Below are positions 8,378 through 19,674 of a stretch of DNA of 33,928 bases, piece by piece. Source of the DNA: Pseudomonadota bacterium (lineage in GTDB: Bacteria; Desulfobacterota; Desulfobulbia; Desulfobulbales; Desulfocapsaceae); assembly GCA_018821785.1 (NCBI GenBank), contig JAHJLI010000086.1, positions 1 to 33,928 of the forward strand. Reading direction: 5' to 3'. The translations under genes and the position numbers were made by a program. Within the stretch, counting starts at the first letter, position 1. Each line of letters begins with the position of its first letter. The notes beneath the pieces are model-generated. The model made no database searches and was not told the origin of the DNA. It saw only the letters and a list, made by a program, of their open reading frames with translations.

Positions 8378-8746
8378 TTAATTTGGTTTATGCTCGGCCA
8401 GTTTAAATTTGATCCAGCCTCTGTTGACAATATATCGCATAAACTGGACGATTCTTCTCACAGCCTCGTCAATGTCGTCCCCGGTTTTTTTGCTTTGCAT
8501 GCGGGCTATGTCGAGGATGCTTCGCGTTCCATCCATGTTGAGCCATACCGATGACGAAAGCTCATCCAACTCAAGGGTTGCAGCGGGTTCTCTGTTGACA
8601 AGCCTGCCCAGCAGTCTTTTCACAGGGTTTATTTTAAAATCCAGAATAACCCTGCCCGCATCGGTTACTCTGAATTTCTGGTGGATGATTTCAGGAATAT
8701 AGAGGACAAAGTTATATTTATCCTTTGCACAGCTTTGCTGGGTCAT
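8378..8746 (-). CDS. PqqD-like protein
   Basis: The 122-residue soluble protein resembles the PqqD family. The core, from about residue 60, has the typical pattern LDELSSSVWLNMDGTRSILD followed by a helix with VRRIVQFMRYIVNRGWI. PqqD domains are peptide-recognition (RRE) folds that hand precursor peptides to modifying enzymes. No radical-SAM enzyme or precursor peptide gene is nearby, so it is not a PQQ cluster. I chose the ATG at 8746, just after the stop of the OPT transporter gene (TGA at 8754-8752); AAGGA lies about 11 bases upstream. A TTG start at 8755 is also open. The close spacing suggests it is transcribed with the OPT transporter and pepD. The link to peptide uptake is inference. 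Confidence 0.7.
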   Translation of the reverse strand: MTQQSCAKDKYNFVLYIPEIIHQKFRVTDAGRVILDFKINPVKRLLGRLVNREPAATLELDELSSSVWLNMDGTRSILDIARMQSKKTGDDIDEAVRRIVQFMRYIVNRGWIKFKLAEHKPN

Positions 8747-8751
8747 TGTGA

Positions 8752-10734
8752 TCAATCCTTTCTCGTCGAATAGATATACATCCAGATTGCCAGTAACAGG
8801 AACATGACAAATGCTGCCAGGTTGCTCCCTGCAATAACCGGGAAGAGCTTGAGCCCGAAGGCGATATCCGTACCAATAGCGGCGAATATGCCGATAACAA
8901 TGCCGATCAAGGCGTCACCCGCTACAAGGCCTGACGCAAGCAGTATGCCCTTTTCAACGGCCTTGTCGAGTTCAACATTTTTTACCTTTTCATCCGTTTT
9001 GCCCTTTTCAGCGTTCTCTTTCTTGGCAGCGGGTTGCATTTTTCTCTCCACAAGATCTCTGACGATGCCGCCGGCAAATATTGCCGCAGTGAGACCTATG
9101 GGAAGGTAAATGCCAAGGGCAACAGCGAGGATTGGTATTTTCGCCATGAAACAGAATACCGCTAGAGCCACACCGATAAAGACCAGCGTCCATGGAAGTT
9201 GAGCTGTCATGATGCCTTCGACGATCATTTTCATGAGCGTTGCCTGTGGTGCAGGAACCGCAACGTCACCAATGCCATACGCCGAGTTCAATAAAATCAA
9301 GGTACCTCCCGCAGCAACAGAGGCAATTGAAAGAGCTGCAAACATGCCGAGCTGAACTTTTCTCGGAGTGCCGCCGATGATAAAGGTCGTCTTGAGACTT
9401 TGTGCCGTACCACCCGCTACGGCGATGGCGACGCAAACGACGCCGCCGATCATCAGTGCGGTCTTGATGCCAAGATCACCGGTATTGCCCATAAGCTTCA
9501 GGACTGTTGTGACGACAAGAAGTGTCGCAATGGTCATGCCGGATACGGGATTGTTGGAAGCGCCGACCAGGCCGACCATTCTGCCCGAGACGACCGCGAA
9601 AAAGAAGCTGAAGAACACGGCAAGAAGAGAGCCGACGAGGCCTCCGCCGATGATTGGCACAAACCAGGTCAACAAAAAGCCCAACATTGCAGCGGCGATG
9701 ACCCAGGTAAGCGGCGATTCAAGATCCATCCTCTTCACACTTTCGGTTTCGCCTTTGCCCATTCCGCCAATTGCCTGTTTGAAGCTGTTGACGATTGTCG
9801 GAAGGGACCGAATGAGCGAGATGAAGCCACCGGTGGCAACGGCACCGGCACCGATATATCTAATGTAACTGGACCAGATGTCAAAGGCCCCCATTTCAGC
9901 GATTGGTACCGTTGAGGGGAAGAGAGGCCCCGTCATTCCGGCGCCGAAGAATTTAATTAAGGGAATAAGACCAAGCCATGCAATGACCGAGCCGCCAAAC
10001 ATCAGTATGGAGGTTTTTGTACCGACGATGAAGCCGACACCCATAAGTGAAGCAACGGTATTTACGCCTATCATGGTTCCCTGATAAGACTGTATGGTAT
10101 ACGAAGCATTTTCACCGAAGAATTTGAAGCCACCGGAGAATATTTTGTAAACGGCGCCAACTCCCATGCCGAGAAGGACGGTCCTGAATCCGCTGCCACC
10201 CTCGCTTCCAGTCACAAGTACCTCGGCAGCTGCCATCGATTCGGGATAGATGAGATGGCCATGCTCCTCGACAATAAGATATCTTCGCACCGGGGTGATA
10301 AAAAATACGCCCATGAGCCCACCGATGATTGTAACGATGACAACCGTCATGATGCTCAGGCCAAAACCAAGGAGTATCAGTGCCGGAAGAACAAAGATGA
10401 TGCCGCCGGCAATGGACTCGCCCATGGCGGAAAGAGAGGCGACCATGTTCGCTTCCAATATATTGTTCCTTCTGAAAAGCCCTTTGAGGAGCCCTGTCGC
10501 GAGAATTGCGCCGGGTATTCCTGCGGAGATAGTAAGACCGACCTTAAGACCAAGGTAGGTATTGGCCGCGGCGAATATGAGGGCGAAGAGCACGCCGATA
10601 ATTATGGAATATCCGGTCAGCTCGGGCATTGCCTCCGTCGTCGGAATGTAGGGTACGTATTCGTTTCCGGGCTTTCCGCCGTAGGCTTCCCGAGACAGTT
10701 CATATTTTTTGACTGCAAGCTTCGCTTTAGCCAT
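8752..10734 (-). CDS. OPT-family oligopeptide transporter
   Basis: This is a 660-residue, highly hydrophobic inner-membrane protein with about 15 predicted helices. The N-terminus contains ELTGYSIIIGVLFALIFAAA and NTYLGLKVGLTISAGIPGA, and the middle holds SNNPVSGMTIATLLV, all typical of the OPT superfamily. A charged Lys/Glu-rich cytoplasmic loop (KKENAEKGKTDEKVKNVE) separates the last helices. OPT proteins take up small peptides or metal-chelate peptides with protons. I chose the ATG at 10734 because GGAGGAG lies seven bases upstream; the frame open to 10794 runs into pepD and is not needed. It lies 20 bases downstream of pepD, so imported peptides could be cleaved by the co-expressed dipeptidase. 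Confidence 0.88.
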   Translation of the reverse strand: MAKAKLAVKKYELSREAYGGKPGNEYVPYIPTTEAMPELTGYSIIIGVLFALIFAAANTYLGLKVGLTISAGIPGAILATGLLKGLFRRNNILEANMVASLSAMGESIAGGIIFVLPALILLGFGLSIMTVVIVTIIGGLMGVFFITPVRRYLIVEEHGHLIYPESMAAAEVLVTGSEGGSGFRTVLLGMGVGAVYKIFSGGFKFFGENASYTIQSYQGTMIGVNTVASLMGVGFIVGTKTSILMFGGSVIAWLGLIPLIKFFGAGMTGPLFPSTVPIAEMGAFDIWSSYIRYIGAGAVATGGFISLIRSLPTIVNSFKQAIGGMGKGETESVKRMDLESPLTWVIAAAMLGFLLTWFVPIIGGGLVGSLLAVFFSFFFAVVSGRMVGLVGASNNPVSGMTIATLLVVTTVLKLMGNTGDLGIKTALMIGGVVCVAIAVAGGTAQSLKTTFIIGGTPRKVQLGMFAALSIASVAAGGTLILLNSAYGIGDVAVPAPQATLMKMIVEGIMTAQLPWTLVFIGVALAVFCFMAKIPILAVALGIYLPIGLTAAIFAGGIVRDLVERKMQPAAKKENAEKGKTDEKVKNVELDKAVEKGILLASGLVAGDALIGIVIGIFAAIGTDIAFGLKLFPVIAGSNLAAFVMFLLLAIWMYIYSTRKD

Positions 10735-10754
10735 GATGCTCCTCCAGTGTTGTT

Positions 10755-12194
10755 TTATTTTAATTTTGCGAGGATCGCCTTCAAAAATGCCCACATATTG
10801 GCTACTGAGCGTATGCTGAGATGCTCATCCGGTGTGTGGACATTATAAAGGTTAGGCCCGAAGCTGATCATGTCTGTCTTTGGCAGTTTTTCTTTAAGCA
10901 GGCCACATTCAAGTCCTGCGTGAATGGCCTGTAGAGATGCATCACTGCCCGAGACATCTTTGTAAACACTGACGCATAAATCCCTGATCTTTGAATCCTC
11001 TTGGTAATGCCAAGCGGGATACTCACCTGTACGGGAGGTTTTGGCGCCTGCCATCTTCGCCAGGGCTTCAAGCCCGCGGGTGATATTTTCCCTGATGGAA
11101 TTGACAGAACTCCTTATGGAAAGTGTGATCTTGATTGATTTGCCCGATTGTTCGAGTACGCCAAAATTCAGACTGCTTTCGACGAGATTTTCCAAATCGG
11201 GACTCATGGACTGAACGCCATTAGGAGCAATCAGGAGAAAGTCGATAAGCTTCTCTGTAGAACCCCGGCCAAGGTATGTGGCAACTTTATCGACGGAAGC
11301 GACAGCCACCAGCAGGTCAGGATCTGCAGAGGCGAATTCTTTTTTCAATTCCTTGGAAAATCCTATAACAATGGCCTTGATCTTTTTGAGTACGGATACA
11401 TTGGCTGCAACAGTCACTTGAGCTTCTTTGGCGATGGCATTATGATCAGTGCCTCCCGAGATCGCGGAGATATTAAAGTCTCCAGCATTCCGGGCCGCAT
11501 CCAGGATTCTTCCCATAAGCTTGATAGCATTTGCTCTTTGCTGGATAATCTCCAGTCCTGAATGCCCACCTTTCAGGCCGGAAATTTCTATAAGAAGGCC
11601 ACTGCTTGAGGTCTTCTTCGAGCGAGGGGTGAATTCACTGATGAGAATCAATCCACCCGCACAGCTGACAAAGAAAACACCCTCTTCCTCCGCATCGATA
11701 TTCAGAAGCGTTTTACCAGTGAGATGAGCAGTTTTAAGTGAAGCTGCTCCATACATACCAGTCTCTTCTTCGGTTGTGACGAGCAACTCGATTGGAGGAT
11801 GGGGGATGTCTTTCGAGTCTAATATGGCCAGGCCATAGGCCACTCCTATGCCATTATCCGCGCCTAGTGTTGTGCCACTTGCCCGTAGAAAATCCCCATC
11901 GATCTTTAAGGATATCGGATCATTGGTAAAGTCGTGACTGGACTTTTCCGATTTGCCACAGACCATGTCCATATGTCCCTGAATAATCACCGCGGGTGAT
12001 TTTTCATAGCCAACGGTTCCGGGTTTTTTGATAATGACGTTCAGAGCTTTATCCTGAAATACTTTTAACTTTCGTTCTTTTGCAAAATTAACCAGATAAT
12101 CGCTCACCTGCTTTTCGTTACCTGAACATCTTGGAATTGCAGTCAGTTCTTCAAAATAATGAAACACCTGTTTTGGCTTCAAGTTTTTCAACAT
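10755..12194 (-). CDS. pepD: Cytosolic beta-Ala-His (Xaa-His) dipeptidase
   Basis: The 479-residue M20-family metallopeptidase matches PepD/aminoacyl-histidine dipeptidase in length and order of motifs. The zinc-ligand motif GHMDMV has H74 and D76, LGADNGIG has D113, and TEEETG at 141-146 supplies the catalytic and bridging glutamates. It hydrolyses dipeptides, often Xaa-His, in the cytoplasm using two metal ions. GGAGG lies eight bases before the ATG. It is the first gene of a minus-strand set pepD, OPT transporter and PqqD-like protein, which points to peptide import and breakdown for amino acids. The upstream intergenic region carries a UAS-like pair, but I found no minus-strand sigma-54 element facing pepD. 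Confidence 0.92.
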   Translation of the reverse strand: MLKNLKPKQVFHYFEELTAIPRCSGNEKQVSDYLVNFAKERKLKVFQDKALNVIIKKPGTVGYEKSPAVIIQGHMDMVCGKSEKSSHDFTNDPISLKIDGDFLRASGTTLGADNGIGVAYGLAILDSKDIPHPPIELLVTTEEETGMYGAASLKTAHLTGKTLLNIDAEEEGVFFVSCAGGLILISEFTPRSKKTSSSGLLIEISGLKGGHSGLEIIQQRANAIKLMGRILDAARNAGDFNISAISGGTDHNAIAKEAQVTVAANVSVLKKIKAIVIGFSKELKKEFASADPDLLVAVASVDKVATYLGRGSTEKLIDFLLIAPNGVQSMSPDLENLVESSLNFGVLEQSGKSIKITLSIRSSVNSIRENITRGLEALAKMAGAKTSRTGEYPAWHYQEDSKIRDLCVSVYKDVSGSDASLQAIHAGLECGLLKEKLPKTDMISFGPNLYNVHTPDEHLSIRSVANMWAFLKAILAKLK

Positions 12195-12371
12195 CTAGAC
12201 CTCCAGTTAAATGAATTCTGCAAGCAGGATTTTGTTTCTCTGTTCTTCAAGCCTTTCAAATTTCATTCCAGAGATAGAATATTTGCCTTTAATGGCATAT
12301 CTACATGACATGTTGAGATAAATAACATGAAAAATGCTGGTATGGCAGGCGCTGGGAAGCGTGCGCGGAAA

Positions 12372-12402
12372 GGTCATATATGACCTTTGGTTATATATGA
12401 CC
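12372..12402. promoter_or_regulatory. Putative enhancer (UAS) for sigma-54 promoter P2
   Basis: Half-sites GGTCATATATGACC (12372-12385, a perfect 14-bp palindrome) and GGTTATATATGACC (12389-12402) differ at one position and start 17 bp apart. This is the cleanest copy of the motif. Its centre (12387) is 139 bp from the GG at 12526, about two helical turns further than at the other three promoters. That would keep the activator on the same DNA face. Confidence 0.7.
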
Positions 12403-12524
12403 GATGTTTAGGAATGTGCAAACAAGAGAGGCTCCAGGATTCGGCAGTTCCATCGGACTGTGAGATATTGGAAAGCATTAGCTTTAAAGGATAAGTTCCG
12501 TCTAATTCAACGGTGCAATGAACT

Positions 12525-12539
12525 CGGCATTAACTTTGC
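12525..12539 (+). promoter_or_regulatory. Candidate sigma-54 promoter P2
   Basis: CGGCATTAACTTTGC has GG and GC separated by ten bases, with GGCA and TTGC blocks close to the consensus TGGCAC-N5-TTGC. The T before GG is replaced by C. A start near 12551 would read through the marC remnant into pgm and possibly the whole N-ATPase train. It is weaker than P3 and P4; the nearby UAS is the main support. Confidence 0.5.
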
Positions 12540-12675
12540 AACTAGAGGTGTCAGCAATAATGGGGGACTTAATGCTGGAAAATTACACGTTGGAATGTGC
12601 GATGGACTGTCCGATAGCTCGCTTTTCTCCGTCGATTACCATGGCCAATGTTCGAGGAGAGGCTGAGAGCTGAAA

Positions 12676-13057
12676 ATGGAAAAGATACTGCTGCACGCGC
12701 TGACTGTTTTTATGGGGTTCTTTGCGATAATGAATCCCATCGCTAACATCCCTATTTTTTTTGAGTCTTACGTATGATGAGGATAAACAGACGAAGAGTG
12801 CCATAGCATCAACATCGCTGATATTGGCATTCCTGATAGTTGTTGTTTTTTCCTTCGCTGGTAAGGTGATCTTCGATTTGTTTGGCATTATCCTGCCGGC
12901 CTTTCGCATAACCGGGAGGCTGCTCGTCTTTCTTATAGGTTTTCACATGTTGCAAGGTAGTTTTTCGAAGGTTAACCACCCAAGCGAAAAAGGACAAGCA
13001 GGAGTCAAAGGAGGCGGCACTCAGTGTTTCGGTATCTCCACTGGCTATAGTGAGTGA
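12676..13057 (+). pseudogene. Broken MarC-family membrane protein gene
   Basis: The first 33 codons encode MEKILLHALTVFMGFFAIMN, then PIANIPIFF, a typical MarC N-terminus. After a run of eight T (12755-12762) the frame is lost. The matching continuation (LTYDEDKQTKSAIA... then LPAFRITG and FLIGFHMLQG) lies in another frame at 12761-13057; one T fewer would restore it. A second shift near 12995 is likely, because a third frame gives KEAALSVSVSPLAI, which resembles the next MarC segment. The similarity then ends, so the 3' half is missing. MarC proteins are inner-membrane proteins of unclear function. The remnant sits between sigma-54 promoter P2 and pgm. Confidence 0.8.
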
Positions 13058-13135
13058 AGCTCCTTGCGTGAACATTCTGTTAGTTTACGCCCGAGACAAA
13101 AATGGCAACATACCATTCAGACAGGAGTCAGAGTT

Positions 13136-14853
13136 ATGAATATAAGCTCTTATGCAGGAAAGCCTGCTAATCCATCGATGCTCATTAATGTACCCCGACT
13201 TATCACGGCCTATTATAGCGACGCGCCGGACTCTTCACTTCCGGAACAGCGGGTTGCCTTCGGCACTTCGGGACACCGTGGTTGCCCTTTCGAGAAGACG
13301 TTCAATGAACACCATATACTAGCCATCAGTCAGGCCATCTGCCAATATCGGACACTGCAATTAATTGATGGCCCGCTGTTTCTCGGCATGGATACACATG
13401 CCCTTTCCGTGCCGGCGCATGCCGGGGTGCTGGAGGTGCTGGCGGCCAACGGCGTAGAGGTCATGATTGCAGAGGGTGATGAATATACTCCCACTCCTGC
13501 CGTTTCCCATGCGATTCTTACCTACAATCGCGGGCGCAGGAGCGGGTTTGCTGACGGCATAATCATCACTCCATCCCACAATCCTCCCGAAGACGGCGGG
13601 ATAAAATACAATCCCCCACACGGCGGGCCGGCAGAGTTTGCCGTCACCTCTTGGATCGATGCTGAGGCCAACGAATTTCTCGAAAACGGTCTCAAGGATG
13701 TGAAACGAATTACCTATGAGGAGGCCCTTCACTCCTCCACGACGCACTATTACGACTATCTCAATACCTATGTTGCCGACCTTGCCACTGTGCTCGACAT
13801 GGATGCCATCAGTGGAGCGCAGATCACTATGGGGGTCGATCCGTTGGGCGGTGCAGGGGTTCACTACTGGGACGCGATTGCCGAGCGCTACGGATTAAAC
13901 CTCACAGTTGTCAATGAGCTCGTCGACCCGACCTTCGGTTTTATGACGGTGGATTGGGATGGCCGAATCCGCATGGACCCTTCCTCACCCTATGCGATGC
14001 AGCGTTTGATAGCAATGAAGGACCGCTTTGAACTTTGCCTTGCCTGCGACACCGACCATGATCGGCACGGGATTGTCACCGGCAATTGGGGATTGCTGCC
14101 ACCCAACCATTACCTGTCCGTAGCCGTCTTCTATCTTTTTCAGAACCGGCTGAAGTGGCGCAAGATTGCGGCGGTGGGTAAGACGGTAGTCAGTAGCCGG
14201 ATGATCGATCGGATTACTGCGTATCTTGGCCGGAGGCTCTACGAGGTGCCGGTCGGTTTCAAGTGGTTCGTTGACGGCCTGTTCGATGGTACGCTTGGTT
14301 TCGGGGGTGAGGAGAGTGCGGGAGCCTCATTTTCCCGTCTGGACGGCAGTGTCTGGACGACGGATAAGGACGGCATTATACCGGCTTTGCTTGCAGCGGA
14401 GATCATGGCCCGGATGAGTCGCGATCCAGGTGAGATCTACCACAAGCTCACACTTAAGTTCGGCGAACCGCAGTACCAACGTATTGAGGCGCCGGCCACT
14501 CCAGAGCAAAAGGAGCTGCTGGCGAAACTTTCGCCCATTCAAGTCAAACACAGCGAGCTGGCAGGAGAAAAAATAGAGACAATCCTCACCGAGGCACCGG
14601 GGAATGGAGCCCCAATCGGCGGGTTGAAGGTGACAACTGAGAACGGATGGTTTGCGGCGCGTCCTTCGGGGACCGAGGATATATATAAAATTTACGCTGA
14701 AAGTTTCCAGGGGAAGGATCATCTGGGTTGCATCCTGGAGGGAGCACAGACAATCGTCGATGAGGCACTGGCTTCAACAGATAAGATTCAAGCCAGGCGC
14801 AATGGCTTGGCACGACGCGGTGAAGACACTACCTCAATTGAAAAGGAGGCGTC

Positions 14854-14857
<4 letters not shown>
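13136..14857 (+). CDS. pgm: Phosphoglucomutase (alpha-D-glucose-specific)
   Basis: The 573-residue enzyme closely follows E. coli Pgm. TPSHNPP at 145-151 carries the phosphoserine S147; the metal loop DTDHDRHG lies at 305-312; the sugar-binding loop reads GGEESAGASF; the C-terminal phosphate-binding loop reads ARPSGTEDIYKIY. It interconverts glucose 1-phosphate and glucose 6-phosphate, feeding glycogen or storage sugar into glycolysis or the reverse. I chose the ATG at 13136, with AGGAG ten bases upstream, giving the canonical MNISSYAGKPA start; the frame open to 13064 adds 24 unlikely residues. It is slightly longer than E. coli Pgm (about 546) through a charged C-terminal tail. Its stop overlaps the next gene (ATGA). 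Confidence 0.95.
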
Positions 14858-17185
<2,328 letters not shown>

Positions 17186-17193
<8 letters not shown>

Positions 17194-17524
17194 AAAATCG
17201 AAAATCAAGAGCGAAAAAGATCAAACGGCGTTCAGCCGGGAAATCGCGGCGAAGGTAGCGCGCAAGCTCAAGGCGCAGCGCAACGTTACGCAGGGCGTCT
17301 GGTTTGGCCTGGGCATGATGGGACTTATCGGCTGGTCGGTGGTGGTTCCGACGCTGCTCGGCGCGGCACTTGGTATCTGGCTGGACAATCGCCATCCGGG
17401 GAGCCATTCCTGGACGCTGATGTTGCTGGTCATGGGCTTGTGTCTCGGCTGTTTCAATGCCTGGCATTGGGTGGCCAAGGAAGACAAGGCAATGAGAGAG
17501 GAACAGGAGGACAGTGATGAATGA
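17186..17524 (+). CDS. atpQ: N-type F-ATPase accessory membrane protein AtpQ (AtpI-like)
   Basis: The 112-residue protein has a basic N-terminus, two membrane helices (about 43-66 and 76-96, with WSVVVPTLLGAALGIWLD between and within them) and an acidic tail. This is the AtpI/AtpZ-like layout. In N-ATPase operons this position is AtpQ, thought to help assemble the c-ring or to handle divalent cations, by analogy with AtpI. It overlaps atpC by eight bases and atpR by eight bases. Confidence 0.82.
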
Positions 17525-17831
17525 AACTTTACGTTTGGTCCCGGCTCTGGTGGCGGGTGTTGTGCTCGGTGTGATGTTCTTCGGCGGTCTTTGGTGGACT
17601 GTTCGCAGGGGTTTTTCGTCCAAGCAACCGGGGCTTTGGTTCTTTGGCAGTCAGCTGCTGCGGGTGAGTATTACTCTGGGGGGATTTTATTTTGTTTCGG
17701 GCGGTCATTGGCAGCGGCTCCTGGTGTGTCTCCTTGGCTTTCTGCTGGCCCGCCTTGTCGTGATGCGGCTCACCGGGCCACCTTTTGAATTGCCCAACTC
17801 GCATGCGAAGGAGGCCGATCATGCGTCTTAG
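17517..17831 (+). CDS. atpR: N-type F-ATPase accessory membrane protein AtpR
   Basis: This is a 104-residue membrane protein with three hydrophobic helices (about 7-28, 39-60 and 64-84). AtpR is specific to N-ATPase operons; its role is not established, and it is proposed to interact with the rotor or a-subunit. AGGAGG at 17505-17510 supports the ATG at 17517 over the GTG three bases earlier. Arg residues at the helix ends (QLLRVSIT, LLARLVVMRL) are noticeable. It ends eleven bases inside atpB. Confidence 0.85.
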   Translation: MNETLRLVPALVAGVVLGVMFFGGLWWTVRRGFSSKQPGLWFFGSQLLRVSITLGGFYFVSGGHWQRLLVCLLGFLLARLVVMRLTGPPFELPNSHAKEADHAS

Positions 17832-18516
17832 TCCTGACGAGATCATCTTCTGGCAAAACGGGTTTTTCAAACTCAACGCCACCATTGTATACACCTGGGG
17901 ACTGATGCTGGTGTTGGCCGTGGGCGCAAAACTTATCACCCGTAATCTTTCCGTCGACTTGAAACGTTCCCGCTGGCAGAATCTACTGGAAATCGTCGTC
18001 ACCGGCATCGCAAAACAAATAGAAGAGGTAGGTTTGAGTCAGCCGCAGAAATACCTGGGCTTTCTCGGTACGCTCTTTCTGTTTGTCGCCGCAGCCAGTC
18101 TCTGCACCGTCATACCCGGCTACGAGCCGCCGACCGGTTCGCTCTCGACCACTGTGGCACTCGCGCTGTGCGTGTTTGTGGCCGTGCCACTGTTCGGCAT
18201 CGAGGAACAGGGAGTGGGTAACTACCTCAAATCCTATATGAAGCCGACATTCATCATGCTGCCGTTTAACATCATCAGCGAGCTTTCACGCACACTGGCC
18301 CTGGCTGTGCGACTGTTCGGCAACATGATGAGCGGCGCGATGATTATCGGGATCCTGCTCACCATTACCCCCTTCATCTTCCCGATCATCATGACGTTGC
18401 TCGGTTTGCTCACCGGCATGGTGCAGGCATATATCTTCAGTATTCTGGCCGCGGTGTACATCGCAGCCGCCACGCGAGTGCGCAAGCCCAAACCTGAAAC
18501 CGAGGCAAAAGAGTAA
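17821..18516 (+). CDS. atpB: N-type F-ATPase subunit a
   Basis: The 231-residue membrane stator has about five helices. The essential arginine is R164 in LALAVRLFGNMMSG, followed by the last helix region MVQAYIFSILAAVYI. It forms the half-channels that load and unload ions on the c-ring. AAGGAGG seven bases upstream fixes the ATG at 17821; an upstream in-frame ATG at 17785 lies within atpR. In Salmonella the a-subunit of the housekeeping ATP synthase is the reported target of MgtC. An MgtC-like gene lies in this same operon. Confidence 0.93.
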   Translation: MRLSPDEIIFWQNGFFKLNATIVYTWGLMLVLAVGAKLITRNLSVDLKRSRWQNLLEIVVTGIAKQIEEVGLSQPQKYLGFLGTLFLFVAAASLCTVIPGYEPPTGSLSTTVALALCVFVAVPLFGIEEQGVGNYLKSYMKPTFIMLPFNIISELSRTLALAVRLFGNMMSGAMIIGILLTITPFIFPIIMTLLGLLTGMVQAYIFSILAAVYIAAATRVRKPKPETEAKE

Positions 18517-18547
18517 AACATGAACTGCAACCACAAAAGGAGAATCA

Positions 18548-18829
18548 ATGGATAGCATGACTTATATCGCAATGGCGTCAATTATTATCGCCGGTATCAC
18601 CACCAGTTTTGGCTGTTTGGGGCCGGCGCTGGCAGAGGGAAGGGCGGTTGCAACGGCATTGAGCTCGCTGGCCCAGCAGCCTGATGCCTCCGCCACCATC
18701 ACCCGGACCTTGTTCGTGGGCCTGGCGATGATCGAGTCCACGGCCATTTACTGCTTCGTGGTCTCGATGATCCTTATCTTCGCCAACCCTTTCTGGAACC
18801 ATGTCATCGCCCAAACCACAGGAAAGTAA
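18548..18829 (+). CDS. atpE: N-type F-ATPase subunit c (rotor ring)
   Basis: The 93-residue two-helix protein forms the c-ring. The C-terminal helix holds E63-S64-T65 and Y68, the Glu-Ser-Thr-x-x-Tyr set used for Na+ in Ilyobacter-type rings. The first helix has E30 in GPALAEGRA, where Na+ F-type rings have Gln. Two carboxylates per site is a hallmark of N-type rings. Published work on the Burkholderia pseudomallei N-type ring found a large ring and argued for protons, so ion specificity cannot be read from sequence alone. AAAGGAG precedes the ATG. Confidence 0.95.
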   Translation: MDSMTYIAMASIIIAGITTSFGCLGPALAEGRAVATALSSLAQQPDASATITRTLFVGLAMIESTAIYCFVVSMILIFANPFWNHVIAQTTGK

Positions 18830-18833
18830 CGCT

Positions 18834-19601
18834 ATGTTAATAGATTGGTTCACGGTTGGAGCACAGACGCTCAACTTTCTCATCCTGGTATGGTTAATGA
18901 AGCGCTTTCTTTACAAACCGATTCTCCACGCCATCGATGAGCGCGAGCAGCGAATCGCTACAGAACTCGCGAGCGCCGACAGGAAAAAGGACGAAGCCGA
19001 AAAACAGAGCGACGAGTTCAAGCACAAAAACGAGGAGCTCGACCAAGAGCGCGCCGCCCTCTTAAAGAAAGCGACGGACGAGGCCAAGGCCGAAGGCCAG
19101 CGACTTCTTGACGATGCGCGCAAGGCCGCCGAAGCCTTGAGCGAAAAGAGGATGGAAACGTTGAGAAGCGAAGCAGTCGACTTACGTCAGGACATCAGTC
19201 GATCCACCCAACAGGAAGTATTTGCCATCGCCCGGAAGGCGCTGACGGATCTCGCCACGACGAGTTTGGAAGAACGGTTGGGCGAGGTGTTCACCCGCCG
19301 CTTGAGGGAGATGGACGACCAGATGAAAGCAGGCCTCGCTGAGACCCTTAAGACAGCCTCTGACCCCGCGGTCGTGCGTAGCGCTTTTGACTTGCCTGCC
19401 GAACAACGCACGGCGATACAAAATGCGCTGAACGAAACTTTCTCGGCTGAAATCGACGTCCGGTTCGAGACTGCGCCGGATCTGATCAGCGGTATTGAAC
19501 TCACCACCAATGGGCAAAAGGTGGCGTGGAGCATCGCCGACTATCTGGGGTCACTGGAAAAGAAAGTCGATGAACTTCTGAAAGAAAAGGACAAAGCCTG
19601 A
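18834..19601 (+). CDS. atpF: N-type F-ATPase subunit b with delta-like C-terminus
   Basis: The 255-residue protein has an N-terminal membrane helix (about 6-22), then a long charged coiled coil (about 30-130) rich in Glu, Lys and Ala. From about residue 150 a globular part includes VVRSAFDLPAEQRTAIQNAL and DLISGIELTTNGQKVAWS, which resembles the C-terminal domain of delta. There is no separate atpH gene, as usual for N-ATPases, so this protein probably serves as the whole peripheral stalk. I chose the ATG at 18834, giving MLIDWFTVGAQ; the longer frame starts inside atpE. The conserved operon is interrupted after this gene. Confidence 0.9.
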   Translation: MLIDWFTVGAQTLNFLILVWLMKRFLYKPILHAIDEREQRIATELASADRKKDEAEKQSDEFKHKNEELDQERAALLKKATDEAKAEGQRLLDDARKAAEALSEKRMETLRSEAVDLRQDISRSTQQEVFAIARKALTDLATTSLEERLGEVFTRRLREMDDQMKAGLAETLKTASDPAVVRSAFDLPAEQRTAIQNALNETFSAEIDVRFETAPDLISGIELTTNGQKVAWSIADYLGSLEKKVDELLKEKDKA

Positions 19602-19674
19602 AGCCAAAAGCTGACGCCACGACTCGAAAAAAAGATAATTATCATGAAAACAGGCTCATTTAAAGGATAGAAAC

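Larger units (their letters stand above)
12195..12675. other. Divergent intergenic region with UAS and sigma-54 promoter P2
   Basis: No gene is supported between pepD (minus) and the marC remnant (plus). A 68-codon plus frame at 12460-12666 overlaps the promoter, lacks a ribosome-binding site and resembles nothing I know. The region holds the best-conserved UAS half-sites (12372-12402) and a -24/-12 element at 12525-12539. Confidence 0.5.

Noticed and set aside
12460..12666. 68-codon frame before the marC remnant
   Set aside because: Spans the sigma-54 element, has no ribosome-binding site and no family resemblance.
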